Shown in pieces: positions 51,287 to 62,329 of a stretch of 64,000 nucleotides of DNA. Every line of letters begins with the position of its first letter. Position 1 is the first letter of the stretch. A program made the translations under genes and the position numbers. The notes under the pieces are model-generated. The model searched no databases. It was not told the origin of the DNA and saw only the letters and a list, made by a program, of their open reading frames with translations. The DNA comes from Pezizomycotina sp. ARF18 (Eukaryota; Ascomycota). The stretch lies in contig AZLU01000071.1 in NCBI GenBank assembly GCA_002224055.1, positions 59,438-123,437 of the forward strand. The letters run 5' to 3'.

Positions 51287-52988
51287 AGCTGAGAACAAAA
51301 TAAAGCTTCCTCTCATTAATAATTTAGACCCATTCCTCCATCTGTAAACTCTGGCGTGTTATTTGTTTTCCTTATGTACGATAGTGTTGCGTATTACTCT
51401 GGTTTTTTTCTCTTTTGTCGTTATTTTAAACATCTGAATCTCCTTGTAATTCTTTTTTTCTTTCTTTCTCTCTTTTCCTTTTTTTAGAAAAATTTTTATT
51501 TTACGGATGATGAGTTATTGGAAGGGAAGTTGGTTGTAGCGAAGGGGAATGGGCTTTTATTACATTTTTAACTCCGATTGTTTTCGTATTTTTGATACCA
51601 AGTAGTCTGATCATAGTTATCAGTAGTTTGGAGGAAGGATAAGGGGAGTCCTTCGGAAAGGAAAGGGCGACGACAAGCAATTGTAACTAAAAAAAATTAA
51701 GAAAAAAGGGTCTTAATTTCTTTTCTTCATCTATTGTTCCCATTCGTATGTAAAACGTGACGTATCAACTATTATCAAGTACTCAATCATACGTATTCAA
51801 AGCTATTTGTAGCTGGGGAATGGCTTAGATTGTCGAAGTTCGCAGGCGAAGATGTGTGTTCATAGAGACGTAAAGTAATACATTTACGTAAGTATAGGAA
51901 CTGAGTCCGTACTTGACCTTTCCTCTTCCGTATCAAGTTCGTCAGATAACCCATTCGTAATCACCACGGCTGGACCTGGAAGCATTATATTCGTCAGATA
52001 CATGTATATATATCATTGTAATAACATGATGTCGGTGATTCGAATATATGTAAATAGAATGAGATATTGACAAGGTACCATCCTGTCGGTTACTGTTAAC
52101 GTCCGCGGCACGAAGCCGAACTTCCTATCACGATTATCGACTATACTTGCTATCAGTGGACAAAGGCGGGCATTTTACGGACCCGAGCTACAAAATGCAA
52201 GGGTGTACAAAACATGTTCGAAATAATAATTAAAGGTTTAGTACCCCTCCGAGAATAAATGATTAGTGTCGTATATTGATGGTTGTCCTAAACACCTAAT
52301 TACTATAATTCAATATATACTACAATCAATTGCTGCAGTTTTGAGTGCATTTGAATCAGGGAAATAGCCGGTGATTTTCTATTGATTATGAGATCAGTAA
52401 AAGACCGTGCTTATTTATATATTCTTGGGGAGGTATTCTTTGACCAGAGACCTCGCGCAGCCATTCTACCTGACGCCTTGGTTTATAAGATTTTGCCTGG
52501 TCATCTGTTTATTCGTTAATAATCTAGGCATTCCATGATTGCTTAATAGGAAACGTTGCGTGATTCTCTAAGATTAAGCGTCATGTCTTTTTTAGCAAGA
52601 GTGGAGATTCGATGTCGTTTAAAAAAAAAAAATAGTCTTCTTTAACTACTTGCATAACGAAATCTTATACTCTCTGCAGCGTAAGATGTGCCTATACATA
52701 TATACTACTAGTATTGTCCGCCCCCTTTTTTTTTTCTCTTTGCGTTGATTTCGTCTGCCATCGTTAGTCTTTGCACCTCCTAGCACAAGATGGCAGAATG
52801 CTCATGGGTATACAGCGACATCCGCCAATCCACGGTCGCTGTTGATGATATTTACCCGCGTGGTGTCGGGGGATCAGTGCGGGCTTATTTTGAGCATATT
52901 TCTTCATCCCAAAACGCCTGTTGTTGAAAAGTAGACTCCAACATCTCCATCACCAACAATCAATCACCGAACTTCAGCATAAACAAAA
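51287..52988. other. AT-rich spacer
   Basis: No gene recognised. It contains the 3' flank of the repeat protein, and the promoter of the membrane-protein gene with a T run at about 52726-52735. Confidence 0.5.
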
Positions 52989-54149
52989 ATGGCTTCTTCG
53001 AGTTTAATTCTTCGATCTTCCTCCTCGTCCTCATAGATGTTTTTGCCGTCTGGTCCATGGCCATCCTCCAGACGAAAAACGGCTTCCAAACCGGCGTCGA
53101 CACCATCCGCGACTACCCTCCGTTCATGCTCGCAGGTTACAATGCTCCTCTCATTACGAATATACTGGGATCGGACCGTTGGACTACTTCCTGGCGACCA
53201 TACAGATTGTATCTCATTTGTGTTCGACGGAGCGTCGCCGGCGCTGACATTGTTTCGTTCTACTTTGCGGGCAGTGTGTGCCGATACTTGCGGTAATGTT
53301 GGCTGAAGGTTATCGGGAGGGAAACAAGGGAAGATTGGTATCACTGTATGTTTCCCTCTCGGCACTCTTCTTCGAATGCGTCACTAATACAAATACCAAT
53401 CGAACAGGTCTACACTATTCCTCATGGCTTTCCAGTTCTTCGGCTTTGGTATAATAATGCCGCTCTACTGCATCCTCTACCTCCTCACATCACCAACAAC
53501 CGCCTCCTCGCTACGGATTACGGACGTGGATTCGCTTGGAACCCTGATACCGTCAATAATAACCGGTTCATCATCCCATCGGTGGTAATATCACTCCGTG
53601 GCTATACACCGCAACGCACCACCAGCAACTCGTCGCAGCCTGGCATTCTTACCAATCCTAGTTTTACTCTCACAGCACTACTTAAACTCATCGGCGGCGC
53701 GAATAAAAATAATTCTTCAACCCGCAAAACAGTGTACTGCCCGCGAAAGTTATACACCTTCTCCATAGCCTGCGCGACGATCATACAGGTAACCACTTTC
53801 GAATAATTACGGTGTCGAGTATTGCGCCGCATACGCTGCCGGTTTACTTGAGGGGTTTGAGCTTGAAGGATCTGTTCGTGCCGCAGCCGTTTTGGTCGGC
53901 GGAGAAGATGAGGGATATGGCGCACGGCGCGCACAGTATTTTCCTGTATGATCTCTACGCGGGGTCTGCGGCGGGTATAGTTTTAGCGGCGACGGTGTAC
54001 GCCAGGTCGAGCGGTAGGAAACCGGTCGAAAATCGTCCTCGTGGGAGGTTATGCAGGCCAGTTTACTAGCTGGATTCGGAGGTGTCATCGTTGCATTTTT
54101 GCGGCGGCGGGATGAGGAGGCCATTGAGGCGGAGAAGAAGACAGATTGA
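52989..54149 (+). CDS. Polytopic membrane protein, unknown function
   Basis: I do not recognise the family. Hydrophobic segments follow in order across several frames: SSIFLLVLIDVFAVWSMAIL, then the loop TKNGFQTGVDTIRDYPPFML; DYFLATIQIV; the conserved-looking ILAVMLAEGYREGNKGRLVS; AMAFQFFGFGIIMPLYCILY; SLGTLIPSII and IIPSVVISLRG; HQQLVAAW; YTFSIACATIIQV; SIAPHTLPVYLRGLSLKDLF, FLYDLYAGSAAGIVLAATVY; and last VMQASLLAGFGGVIVAFLRR. The end IEAEKKTD is cytosol-like. That suggests about seven or eight TM helices in roughly 370 residues. An intron may lie near 53330-53408. It is followed 254 bp later by a P450 on the same strand, so the two could belong to one small biosynthetic locus. That link is only inference. 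Confidence 0.62.
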
Positions 54150-54402
54150 GAGGATAGCTACTTGTTATTAGTATTCTTGGGGGAGTTTAACTCGCTCTCC
54201 AATAATGGGCAATTGAGATGTTTTACGTAATTGGCACTAATAATCATGGACGCCTCATGACAGACTTCCGTGATCGGAGGAGGGGAGCTCCCTTATCTCT
54301 CACGTGACCATTCCAACCTGCTAGAAGCTCTGAACGTCCTTGAACGTCCTGTCTTTGTTTCCTGCTTCGTTATCGTGGAGCACTTTTGCGATATTTACCA
54401 AG

Positions 54403-56122
54403 ATGCTGAATATAAAATCCCTTGCTGCTATCGTGGTCTCGCTACCCTTGTATACAGATACATAATCTACCCTCTCTCCTCTCGCCTCTATCCCGAATAC
54501 CGTCATCGCACTGGACCGCCCCATTCTCCCCACTATGGATCCTGTACGTCCGCCACAGCCGCCGCGAAACCGCACAATCTACGCCGCGCACGTTAAATAC
54601 GGCCCCATAGTCCGCCTGGGCCCCAATGAAATAAGCGTGAACTGCGTCGATCACGGTATCCGCTCCATATACGCCGGCGGATTCGAGAAGCACGCCTTTT
54701 ACCGAACCTGTTCCCGAACTACGGAAACGTGCCGAACATGTTTCTACCGTCGAGGGAAACCGCATTCGGTAAGGAAGAGGATGATTTCGAACGTTTACTC
54801 GAAGTCGTATTTGCAGTCTTCGAGAACGATGGCGGGTGTGTCGCTGGCTATCGTGCGGCGGAGGTTATTACCGCGGATATATAGCGCGGCGGAGGAAGTG
54901 AAAATGTCAATGTTTTTAGGTTTTTTAATGCGGTTACTATGGATTTCGTTACGTGTTACCAGTTTGGATTGCGAAACGGTGCGAAATTCATACAGGATGA
55001 AGGGATGGCGGATCGGTGGTTCGAAGATTACCAGAGCAGGAAGAAGTTTGTGTTCTGGCCGCAGGAGGTCCCTACTTCACGGATTTAATGGCGAAACTTG
55101 GCATACAGTTATCGCCGAAGTGGTTCCAGAAGCGAATAAGCGTCTCGAGGCGTGGTGTATGGCGCGATGTGATGCCGCTGATGCTTCTGCGACGGAATTA
55201 GACGAGGAGAGCCATCCTGAGGATATCCCCGTCGTATACGGCAACTAAAAATAGCACTGGCAACAGAGTGTAATAAATCACCTCTGCCGACGTCTATGAC
55301 GCCTGCAACGGAAGCTCAGCAGCGTCTATCCCGCGCAAGCGAGATGCTAGACCAATTATCCGCCGGTCAAGAAACGAGCGCGATAACATTAACATACCTG
55401 TTCCACGAATTATGCATTGACCAATCGCTGCAGGATGCTTTACGCGCGGAGCTTCTATCCAACGTTCCAGTCTACGTATATCAACTGACGAAACGAGGCA
55501 CTACCGCCTGCGAAAGTAATAGACACATTACCGCTCCTCAACGCAATAGTAACGGAAACGCTCCGACGACACGCCGCCATACCGGGTCCGCAACCACGTA
55601 TCACGCCGCACGTAAAAGGCGTATATCACTCGCTGGCTACAATAACATTCCCGATGGTGTGCGCGTATCCAGCATGCCGTACGCGCTGCACCGTAATACG
55701 GATGTATTTCCGACCCGGAGAAATTCGATCCGTACAGGTGGTTCAACGGTAACACGGCGGAGATGAATAGGTGGTTCTGGCCGTTTAGCTCCGGCGGGAG
55801 AATGTGCATCGGATCTCATCTTGCGGTACAGCAGATGAAGCTGATTACGGCTTGCTTGGTTGTTAATTTTGTTGTGAGTGTTGCGGAAGGTGGTGATGAG
55901 GGTATTGAGCAGGAGGATGAGTATACGGCGCCGCCGAAGGGGTTGAAGTTGGTATTGAAGTTGAGAACATCTAGAGTAGACACTCACTTTCGTATATTGC
56001 TTGTATACAATGAGAGCGGGAACAGCAAGGTATACGGTACAGTCTGGCGAAGAAAATATGTAGTTAAGAACTTATATTTCATTGTAACAATATGCTGCGC
56101 TATCTATTTGTCAGAGGAGTAG
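54403..56122 (+). CDS. Cytochrome P450 monooxygenase
   Basis: Haem-thiolate monooxygenase, presumably anchored in the ER membrane; the substrate is unknown. The N-terminus MLNIKSLAAIVVSL gives a short hydrophobic anchor, then HVKYGPIVRLGPNEISVNCV and IYAGGFEKHAFYR. The early motif KRMISNVYSKSYLQSS follows. The I-helix is LSAGQETSAITLTYLFHE (A-G-x-E-T). The K-helix ExxR is ETLRRHAAIPGPQPRITP at 55555. The PERF region is FDPYRWFNG. The haem loop FSSGGRMCIGSHLAVQQMK has the ligand Cys at 55805-55807. The end is PPKGLKLVLKLR. The true stop is probably close to 55975, and the open frame runs on to 56122. At least six frame changes are needed. Length (about 520 residues) fits the class E group I type common in fungal secondary metabolism. 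Confidence 0.9.
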
Positions 56123-56490
56123 CTGTCTACAAAAAAGCCGGTACAGGAAAGCTAGAGTATATTATTGTAATACTACGCATTGATCTTTATTCAAAGGCCC
56201 TGATTTTGAGTGTAGGCGCTTAATATCAGCTAGATTAAACCAGTATATCTCGCCATCATTGGCCTTATTAAAGTTCTTTAGCAACGTCCAACTTATGTTT
56301 TATGTTTACTAATGCTTTCCCCAATGATGTCTACGGGGAGCCTTCATAACTTAATCAACTCGTTTATTCCCCTTCTAATTACTCGTGCTTCTTTCAAAAC
56401 AAACAAACAAACGAAAAAAAAAAAAAAAAAACTTGTCCTTCAACGCATTACCGCCATTCAGAAAAAAGAAAAGTAGGTAAAGTCGAAGGA
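56123..56490. other. 3' spacer between convergent genes
   Basis: Short AT-rich sequence with an A run near 56414-56431, between the P450 end and the 3' end of the minus-strand reading below. Nothing else seen. Confidence 0.5.
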
Positions 56491-57350
56491 TTATACAGCA
56501 ATGTCGTAGGAAGCAGCGGTGGTGGTGATTGCCTTAGAGGCTGAAAGAGGGGGGGTTCGGGATGATGGGGCCTGCTTGTTTAGGACTCCTTGAGTGTCGG
56601 GGAGGATGTTCCGTTCGTCACAACGATCCTCGGTGTCCAAGTTGTTATTGTTGACGACAATTGTTTCCTCAAATACGGTGCGCGGCGCAGCGGGCTGAAT
56701 TCGGGCCGGAGATATCGGAGCTCGAACTCTGGTTCACGATGGTAGGGCTGGGTACCATAGGCAAGAAGGATAGTATCTTCAGAGAGCTATTAGCGCTTGT
56801 TTCTTCTTTTTTGAGCTATTTCGAGAAACCCTTGAATATATCAACGTACCGGCGAGCTAGACTCCGGCTTGAGTTTCGTCCCATCCGCTACCAGGCTGCA
56901 TCTCCAGGGCGGTAGATGCATGCTCACTGACACTCCACCACCACTCTCCTTAGGGGTATCTCGCCTTGAGCATCTGACGGTAGAGATAGAGGGTACCCTC
57001 CAAAAAAAGAACCGCCACAAAGATCCCAACGGTCCACCCTGTCTCGACTTTGACGATAGTCATTAGGGTCTCGTTATTTTCGGTATCTTCGGAAACCAAC
57101 CCTCAGCAACGACAAAGGAGCACGCTCAAAGGTACAAGGATCCCGATAATCCAACCGAGAAGACCTAAATGCACCAGTGATTAATCTTAGTTTTCCGCTC
57201 TATGACTTCTGATAACCGCAAAACGAACAGTTATCAAGTGAGTATCAATATTTACCAGGTACGTAGTACCTGGATGGTCGAGGAGACCACTGACACAAAC
57301 TCGGATTATGTCCTGATTAGTCAGTAATTTCAAGAATAGGGACGTACAAA
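56491..57350 (-). CDS. Possible membrane-protein gene, 3' part
   Basis: Function unknown. On the minus strand a series of readable pieces ends in a stop at 56491: DIIRVCVSGLLDHPGTTYL followed by a GTAAAT donor, then VHLGLLGWIIGILVPLSV, then VKVETGWTVGIFVAVLFLEG and TLYLYRQMLKARYP, then a polar tail (GVSVSMHLPPWRCSLVADG), a possible intron (GTACGT ... CCCAG), and SKAITTTAASYDIAV. At least two TM helices are visible, and the layout recalls fungal seven-TM RTA-like proteins. I cannot find the 5' half, and the frames change, so this may be a truncated gene or one damaged by indels. Confidence 0.4.
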
Positions 57351-60147
57351 AGATATAAAATGTACAAGGGACCCACCGTGTGCTAAAGGTTAAGATCGTC
57401 CTTTTCGGAATGCTGCTCCTCCGTCCAGGCTTAAGCCTGGATACCTAATACGTTAGGATACAGAAACCTTGGTTCTCTCGGGAAAATGGAAGAAAGAATC
57501 GAGATCAGCGACTTTTTCAAACGTTACATATAAGTAAATATATATGAACAAGCTACTTGAGTAGATAGAAGAGAGGGCAATATGCAAATACTTATTTGTG
57601 TATATGTATAGTATATAGTATTATGGGTGGTACCGGGTATCACCCTTATTGGTTAAGTATAATTTGTCTACATATTATAGAACGGTACAGACCGTCTACT
57701 TCTATTTTCGCATAGATTCCATCACACTGCAATTGAAATAACTAATTTATATTGCTGCAACCTGGGACCCTATTCGTAGGGTACGAGACTGGCACTACTA
57801 TTTTAGATGCATTAAATGGACGAATGCTAGAGAGACCTCCGCAACTGCAAATTGTAAATAGGTGCGGTCATATACGATGCATAGGCATGCCGAAATCAGA
57901 ATTTTGATCCATATCACTCCATTGGTAATAAAAAGCATTGGAATTTAATAAAATCTAACTCCGTAGATCAGGAATTTGGAATACATCCAGCTTAGTGAAG
58001 AGCTAAATCAGACAATGCCTTTTAGTGAAGGTTTCGTAGCGAACCAGCCAAAGGTCTATACAGTAGGTATCGAAGCTGGACAAACGGCCTCCGCGGAGAA
58101 TCTCGGTATATCGATATCCGCGCCTGAGCCGCCGCCCTGGCGCTGCAAAGATTTTAAGCTTGAGACAGCATATTGTCAGCCTTAAACATTCGCGTTCTAC
58201 CAGAATTTTGGATTCCTATCGGCGCCGCCGGGATTCTGGGGCTCGCGTAAGCTTTGATACTGGGAAAGATGGTGTAAGCGTTAAATATAACGATACTTCG
58301 TTGAAAAAGCCTGAGGAGCTAAGAGCTCCGTCCGATCTTTTCGCTTGAAGTGCGAACAAATGTCAGGTGGCCATGGAATATTGAATTCCAAATCGACCTT
58401 AAAACAGGGGACGTTTGCCCATCTGTAGGCTGCTTATTAGTTAGCAGTAATGTTAGATAACGGCAGCGTCCATACAAGAACGGGAAAGTAGGACACAGTA
58501 GCTGTTCATGTCAATAAAACGTCGTGGGATCTCTCGGAGGTCCCATATCCCAGCTCCGCGGATAAACTCTCGAGTGCGCTTTTGCTCTCCTCTGTTCCCC
58601 GGAAATCAACTGTCCCACTTTTCCCAGAGTATCCACTGGATTGCATTCCCTCGGTTGAAAAACGAGCACCCGTGAGTCGCGAGTCGTGCATCGTGAGCAT
58701 GTTTCCATTAGCTTGCTCTCGTAACGAAACGAAGCGTGTGTTGGTTGGTATGTACCCTTACTTTTTTACTTTCCCGCCAGAGCCGAGACCTGCAGAGCTC
58801 CAAACATTGTTTTTGCAACGGCAATTGCCATTGTCAATCCCTGTTGCAATTGCTCGCCAAGTAGAACAGGAGCTCGAGCCTACCAGGATGATGATGTCGT
58901 GGAACGTTGAAAAAGCCGCTTGGCTTTTCCCCTCTTTTTTCTTGCCTCGAAGTGTTCGTACTAAATGTGTGTACGGCAAGTTTCTGTTGTTTCTTTTCGC
59001 GCGGAGAAAGACGAAGCCAACTGAACCAGTGTAAACCAGCACCCGGTCTGTTTCCGGACAGATGGGGCTTGCGTACGCGAAGTAGCGGTTGCGAGAACAG
59101 AAATGGCCATCATCCCTCCCACACACACCCGAAAAGAGGTACTGGGGGTTGACCGTCGATCAGCGCCTATATCCACAGCGGGGTTATTGGTGAGTAGTGA
59201 GGGGTCCCACTGCAGCTTTTTTTTCCAACAACCCCCACCCCAGACCAACCAATGTACAGTAAGCTCCATTATTGGACCGCTGTCAACCTTTTTGACCCTA
59301 GCTGCGTGTGTGCACGAGAAAAAAGGTAGACAGCATGAAATGGGAGGATTCCCGGCGGGATGCAGCTAATAAAAGAAGTTAATGATATGTTACTTTTTGC
59401 TAAACCCGACGTTAAACACGCAGTTCTACTAGTTTCGGGATAGGAAAAGCAAAGCGGGGGAGGCGTTTTCCCCCCTCCTACCTGAGAACGTACCTTGTAG
59501 ACCTTGTCTCTCTGCCATGTAGCTCCATTCCCTTGCATATACGAGAGACGACTCAAGAGGTATAGCATGTGCTACGAGCTACAGAGCGAAAAGAGGTCGA
59601 GAATTGCCCATGCTTTGCCATGCTTGTCTCGTAGCTTATGCTGTCGGAAGCCATCCATGGAGATCCAGTTATCGCCGAACGAGGGCCCCCGCATCCGAAT
59701 GATGATGATGATGATGTTGTTGTTGTTGTTGGATTCAGCTGGAGTTGTAGGTGAAGAAAATTTTTCTTATAAATTGGACGGAGGTTGACGGTCGTGATGA
59801 ATTTTATCCAATCTGCTCCAATTAAGTTTTTTTTTTTTTTTTTTCTATCATTTTATTATTTTATACAACGACGACGACATTGACTGCTATTTTCATCAAT
59901 TGAATTTTATATTTATTTTATTTTATTTATTTAATTTCTCCCAATTTATTCTATTTGTTTTATTTATAAGAACCCCCCCTTCACCACACTCCATCGTCCT
60001 CTCATCATCTTAATCTTCTCTTTCTCTCCTCGACACGAATTACACCATCGATCATCAGCTTCGACTATTACAGCATCTTTGAACCCAGTAGCATACTCAC
60101 TTACATTACAATCGACCAAGCTCTACCTAGGTATTAAAGATACAGCT
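57351..60147. other. Spacer upstream of the GMC oxidoreductase gene
   Basis: No gene recognised. It holds an 18-bp perfect palindrome at 57424-57441, a 150-codon ORF at 58582-59034 without family resemblance, a (ATG)n/(TTG)n run at about 59699-59730, and a T-rich to C/T-rich leader from 59.8 kb to the ATG at 60148. Confidence 0.45.
59699..59730. repeat. (ATG)n-(TTG)n trinucleotide run
   Basis: Six ATG units followed by five TTG units. It is simple-sequence DNA upstream of the GMC gene. Confidence 0.85.
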
Positions 60148-62329
60148 ATGACTATCTCAAACAACTCCTCAGGATTCCCGGATGAGTTCGACATCATCGT
60201 GCAGGAGGTGAGAGAGAAAGAAATGAATCTAGCCATTCCTTTTAAAAAATAGGGCAACCTGTTGCATTCAACGAAAGAAAAACCCGTTTGTGTTCGCTAA
60301 CGAGGAATGCTGTGTAACTTTTGCAGGCGGTAGCGCCGGATGCGTCGTTGCCGGCCGCCTCGCCAAGGCCGATCCAAGCCTGAAGATCCTGGTCGTCGAG
60401 CACGGTATCAACAACAGGGACCACCCGAACGTCGTCAACCCGGGCGTCTTTCCTACGAACCTCAGGGCCGACTCGGACACCATGTCCTTTTACAAGGGCA
60501 ATGAGTCGAAGGACTGAACGGGAGGGCGCCGATCGTTCCTATCGGTAAGATTTTCTTGCTTTGCCCGCTCGAGATGTGGGCGAATATGGAAAAAGGTGTG
60601 GGGGCTGATAGAGATGATTTTCAGGCAACGCTTTGGGCGGTTCTGGATCTGTCAATTTCATGATGTACACCCGCGCGCAAGGTATCGATTACGATAGCTG
60701 GAAGACGGAAGGATGGTACGAGAAGGACCTTATCCTCTCTTGAAGAAGGTATTGCATGAAGCTCTTTCTATCCATTTTTGGAGAATTTTTGCGAATTGAT
60801 GCTGAATGAGAATCGGTATTGTAGATGGAAACCATCCATGCCGACGGCGAAGAGTATGATATGTCCATTCACGGCACGTCGGGACCATTCCAAATCTCCG
60901 ATGGAACCTTTACCGTCGGCTCCCTCACCGAAGACTTCATCCAGGCAGCAGAACAGATCGGCATCCCGAGGGCAGTTGATTGTCAGGATCTCAAGCAAGG
61001 GCACGCGGTTGCCAAGTGGAAGAAGTGGATTGACCCCAAGACCGGTCGCCGCCAGGATGCCGCGCACGTCATGATCCACCCGCAACTCGATGCGGGTAAT
61101 ACCGGCCTGCACGTTCTCACCGAACACGAAGTCGTCCGCGTCCTCTTTGACGGCAACAAGGCAAACGGTATTGAAGTTACGCCTACGAAGAAGGGTCAGA
61201 CGGAGCTCGTGGTCGCTGTAGATGCGAGCGAGGCGATAGCTAAAAAGACCTTTAAGGCGAAGAAGACAGTCGTCGTCTCATGCGGGTCTCTGTCTTCGTC
61301 GCGCGTGCTTGAGAGGTCTGGCGTCGGCAACAAGGAACTACTTGAGAAGCTAGGAATCGATGTTGTTTCGGACGTCCCCGCTGTAGGTGAGAACTACCAG
61401 GACCACAACCTCCTCCTATATACCTACAGGTCCAAAGTCTCTCCCGAAGAGTCTCTCGACGCCCTTCTCGCCGCCGTAAAACCTTCGAAGCAGCTAGCAA
61501 TGAGCTGAAGACAACCGGCAAGTCGACCCTCGGCTGGAACGGTATTGACGCCGCGATGAAGTTCCGCCCGACGGAGGAAGAAGTCAAAGCCATGGGCCCA
61601 GAGGTTCAAGCCCTCTGGGAGAAAGACTTCAGGAACCAGCCCTCGAAGCCGTTCATGTTGATTGCACTCGTGTCCGGCTTCCTGGTTGATCACAAGGCGC
61701 TCGGCGTTCCTGAGGGCCAGTACATGATGCTCGGACCGTACACCGCTTATCCATACTCCCGCGGCTCCATCCACATTACTTCGAGCGACGTGCACAGCGA
61801 GCCGAACTTCGAGACCGTTTCATGAGCCACGATGCGGACGTCAAGGCTCAGGCCTGGGCGTACAAGAAGCAGAGGGAGATTGCCAGGAGGATGAAGCTCA
61901 GCGGCGGACCGTTCGAAGCCGTGCCGACGCCGCGGTTCCGCGAGGGATCGAAAGCACTGGACGAGTCGGTGCAAGGTGAACTTCAGTACGACGAGGAAGA
62001 CGATAAAGCGATCGAGAAGTACATCAGGGATATGGTTCAGACCACGTGGCACAGCTGCGGTATTTGCGCGATGAGGCCCAAGGACGACATGGGAGTTGTC
62101 GATGGAAGTTTGAACGTCTACGGTACCGAGAACCTCAAGGTTGCTGATCTGAGCATTATTCCGGAGAATGTAAGTTTCCGAAACCCTCATAGCAAGTGGA
62201 GAAACCCCTCGTCGCATGAGCTAACGATGTCCGTTTACCCAGGTTGGTGCAAACACTTACCACACTGCCCTCCTCATTGGCGAAAAGTGCGCTACTATCA
62301 TTGCAAAGGAGCTGGGTATTCCGATGTGA
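60148..62329 (+). CDS. Alcohol-oxidase-like GMC flavoprotein oxidoreductase
   Basis: FAD-dependent glucose-methanol-choline oxidoreductase closest to fungal alcohol (methanol) oxidases, which oxidise short alcohols to aldehydes and make H2O2. The start MTISNNSSGFPDEFDIIVQE joins, after the intron at 60208..60326, GGSAGCVVAGRLAKADPSL (dinucleotide-binding fold). The second intron is 60545..60624, then GNALGGSGSVNFMMYTRAQG (GMC signature 1) and DYDSWKTEGW. The third intron is 60749..60824, then GTSGPFQISDGTFTVGSL. Signature 2 is VVVSCGSLSSSRVLERSGVG; then VPAVGENYQDHNLLLYTY, FMLIALVSGFLVDHKALGVP, AWAYKKQREIARRMKLSG, TTWHSCGICAM (active-site His). After the intron at about 62169..62242 comes GANTYHTALLIGEKCATI (active-site Asn), ending ELGIPM at stop 62327-62329. 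No canonical C-terminal peroxisomal tripeptide is visible. About four frame changes are needed. Confidence 0.9.

Noticed and set aside
57255-57290. GTAGTACCTGGATGG, resembling a 5S rRNA internal region
   Set aside because: Only one short block fits. The rest of the 120-base gene is not present, and the block is explained by the local palindrome.
58582-59034. 150-codon ORF before the GMC gene
   Set aside because: It has no recognisable family, introns or coding-like neighbours. The reverse strand is equally open, so chance is likely.
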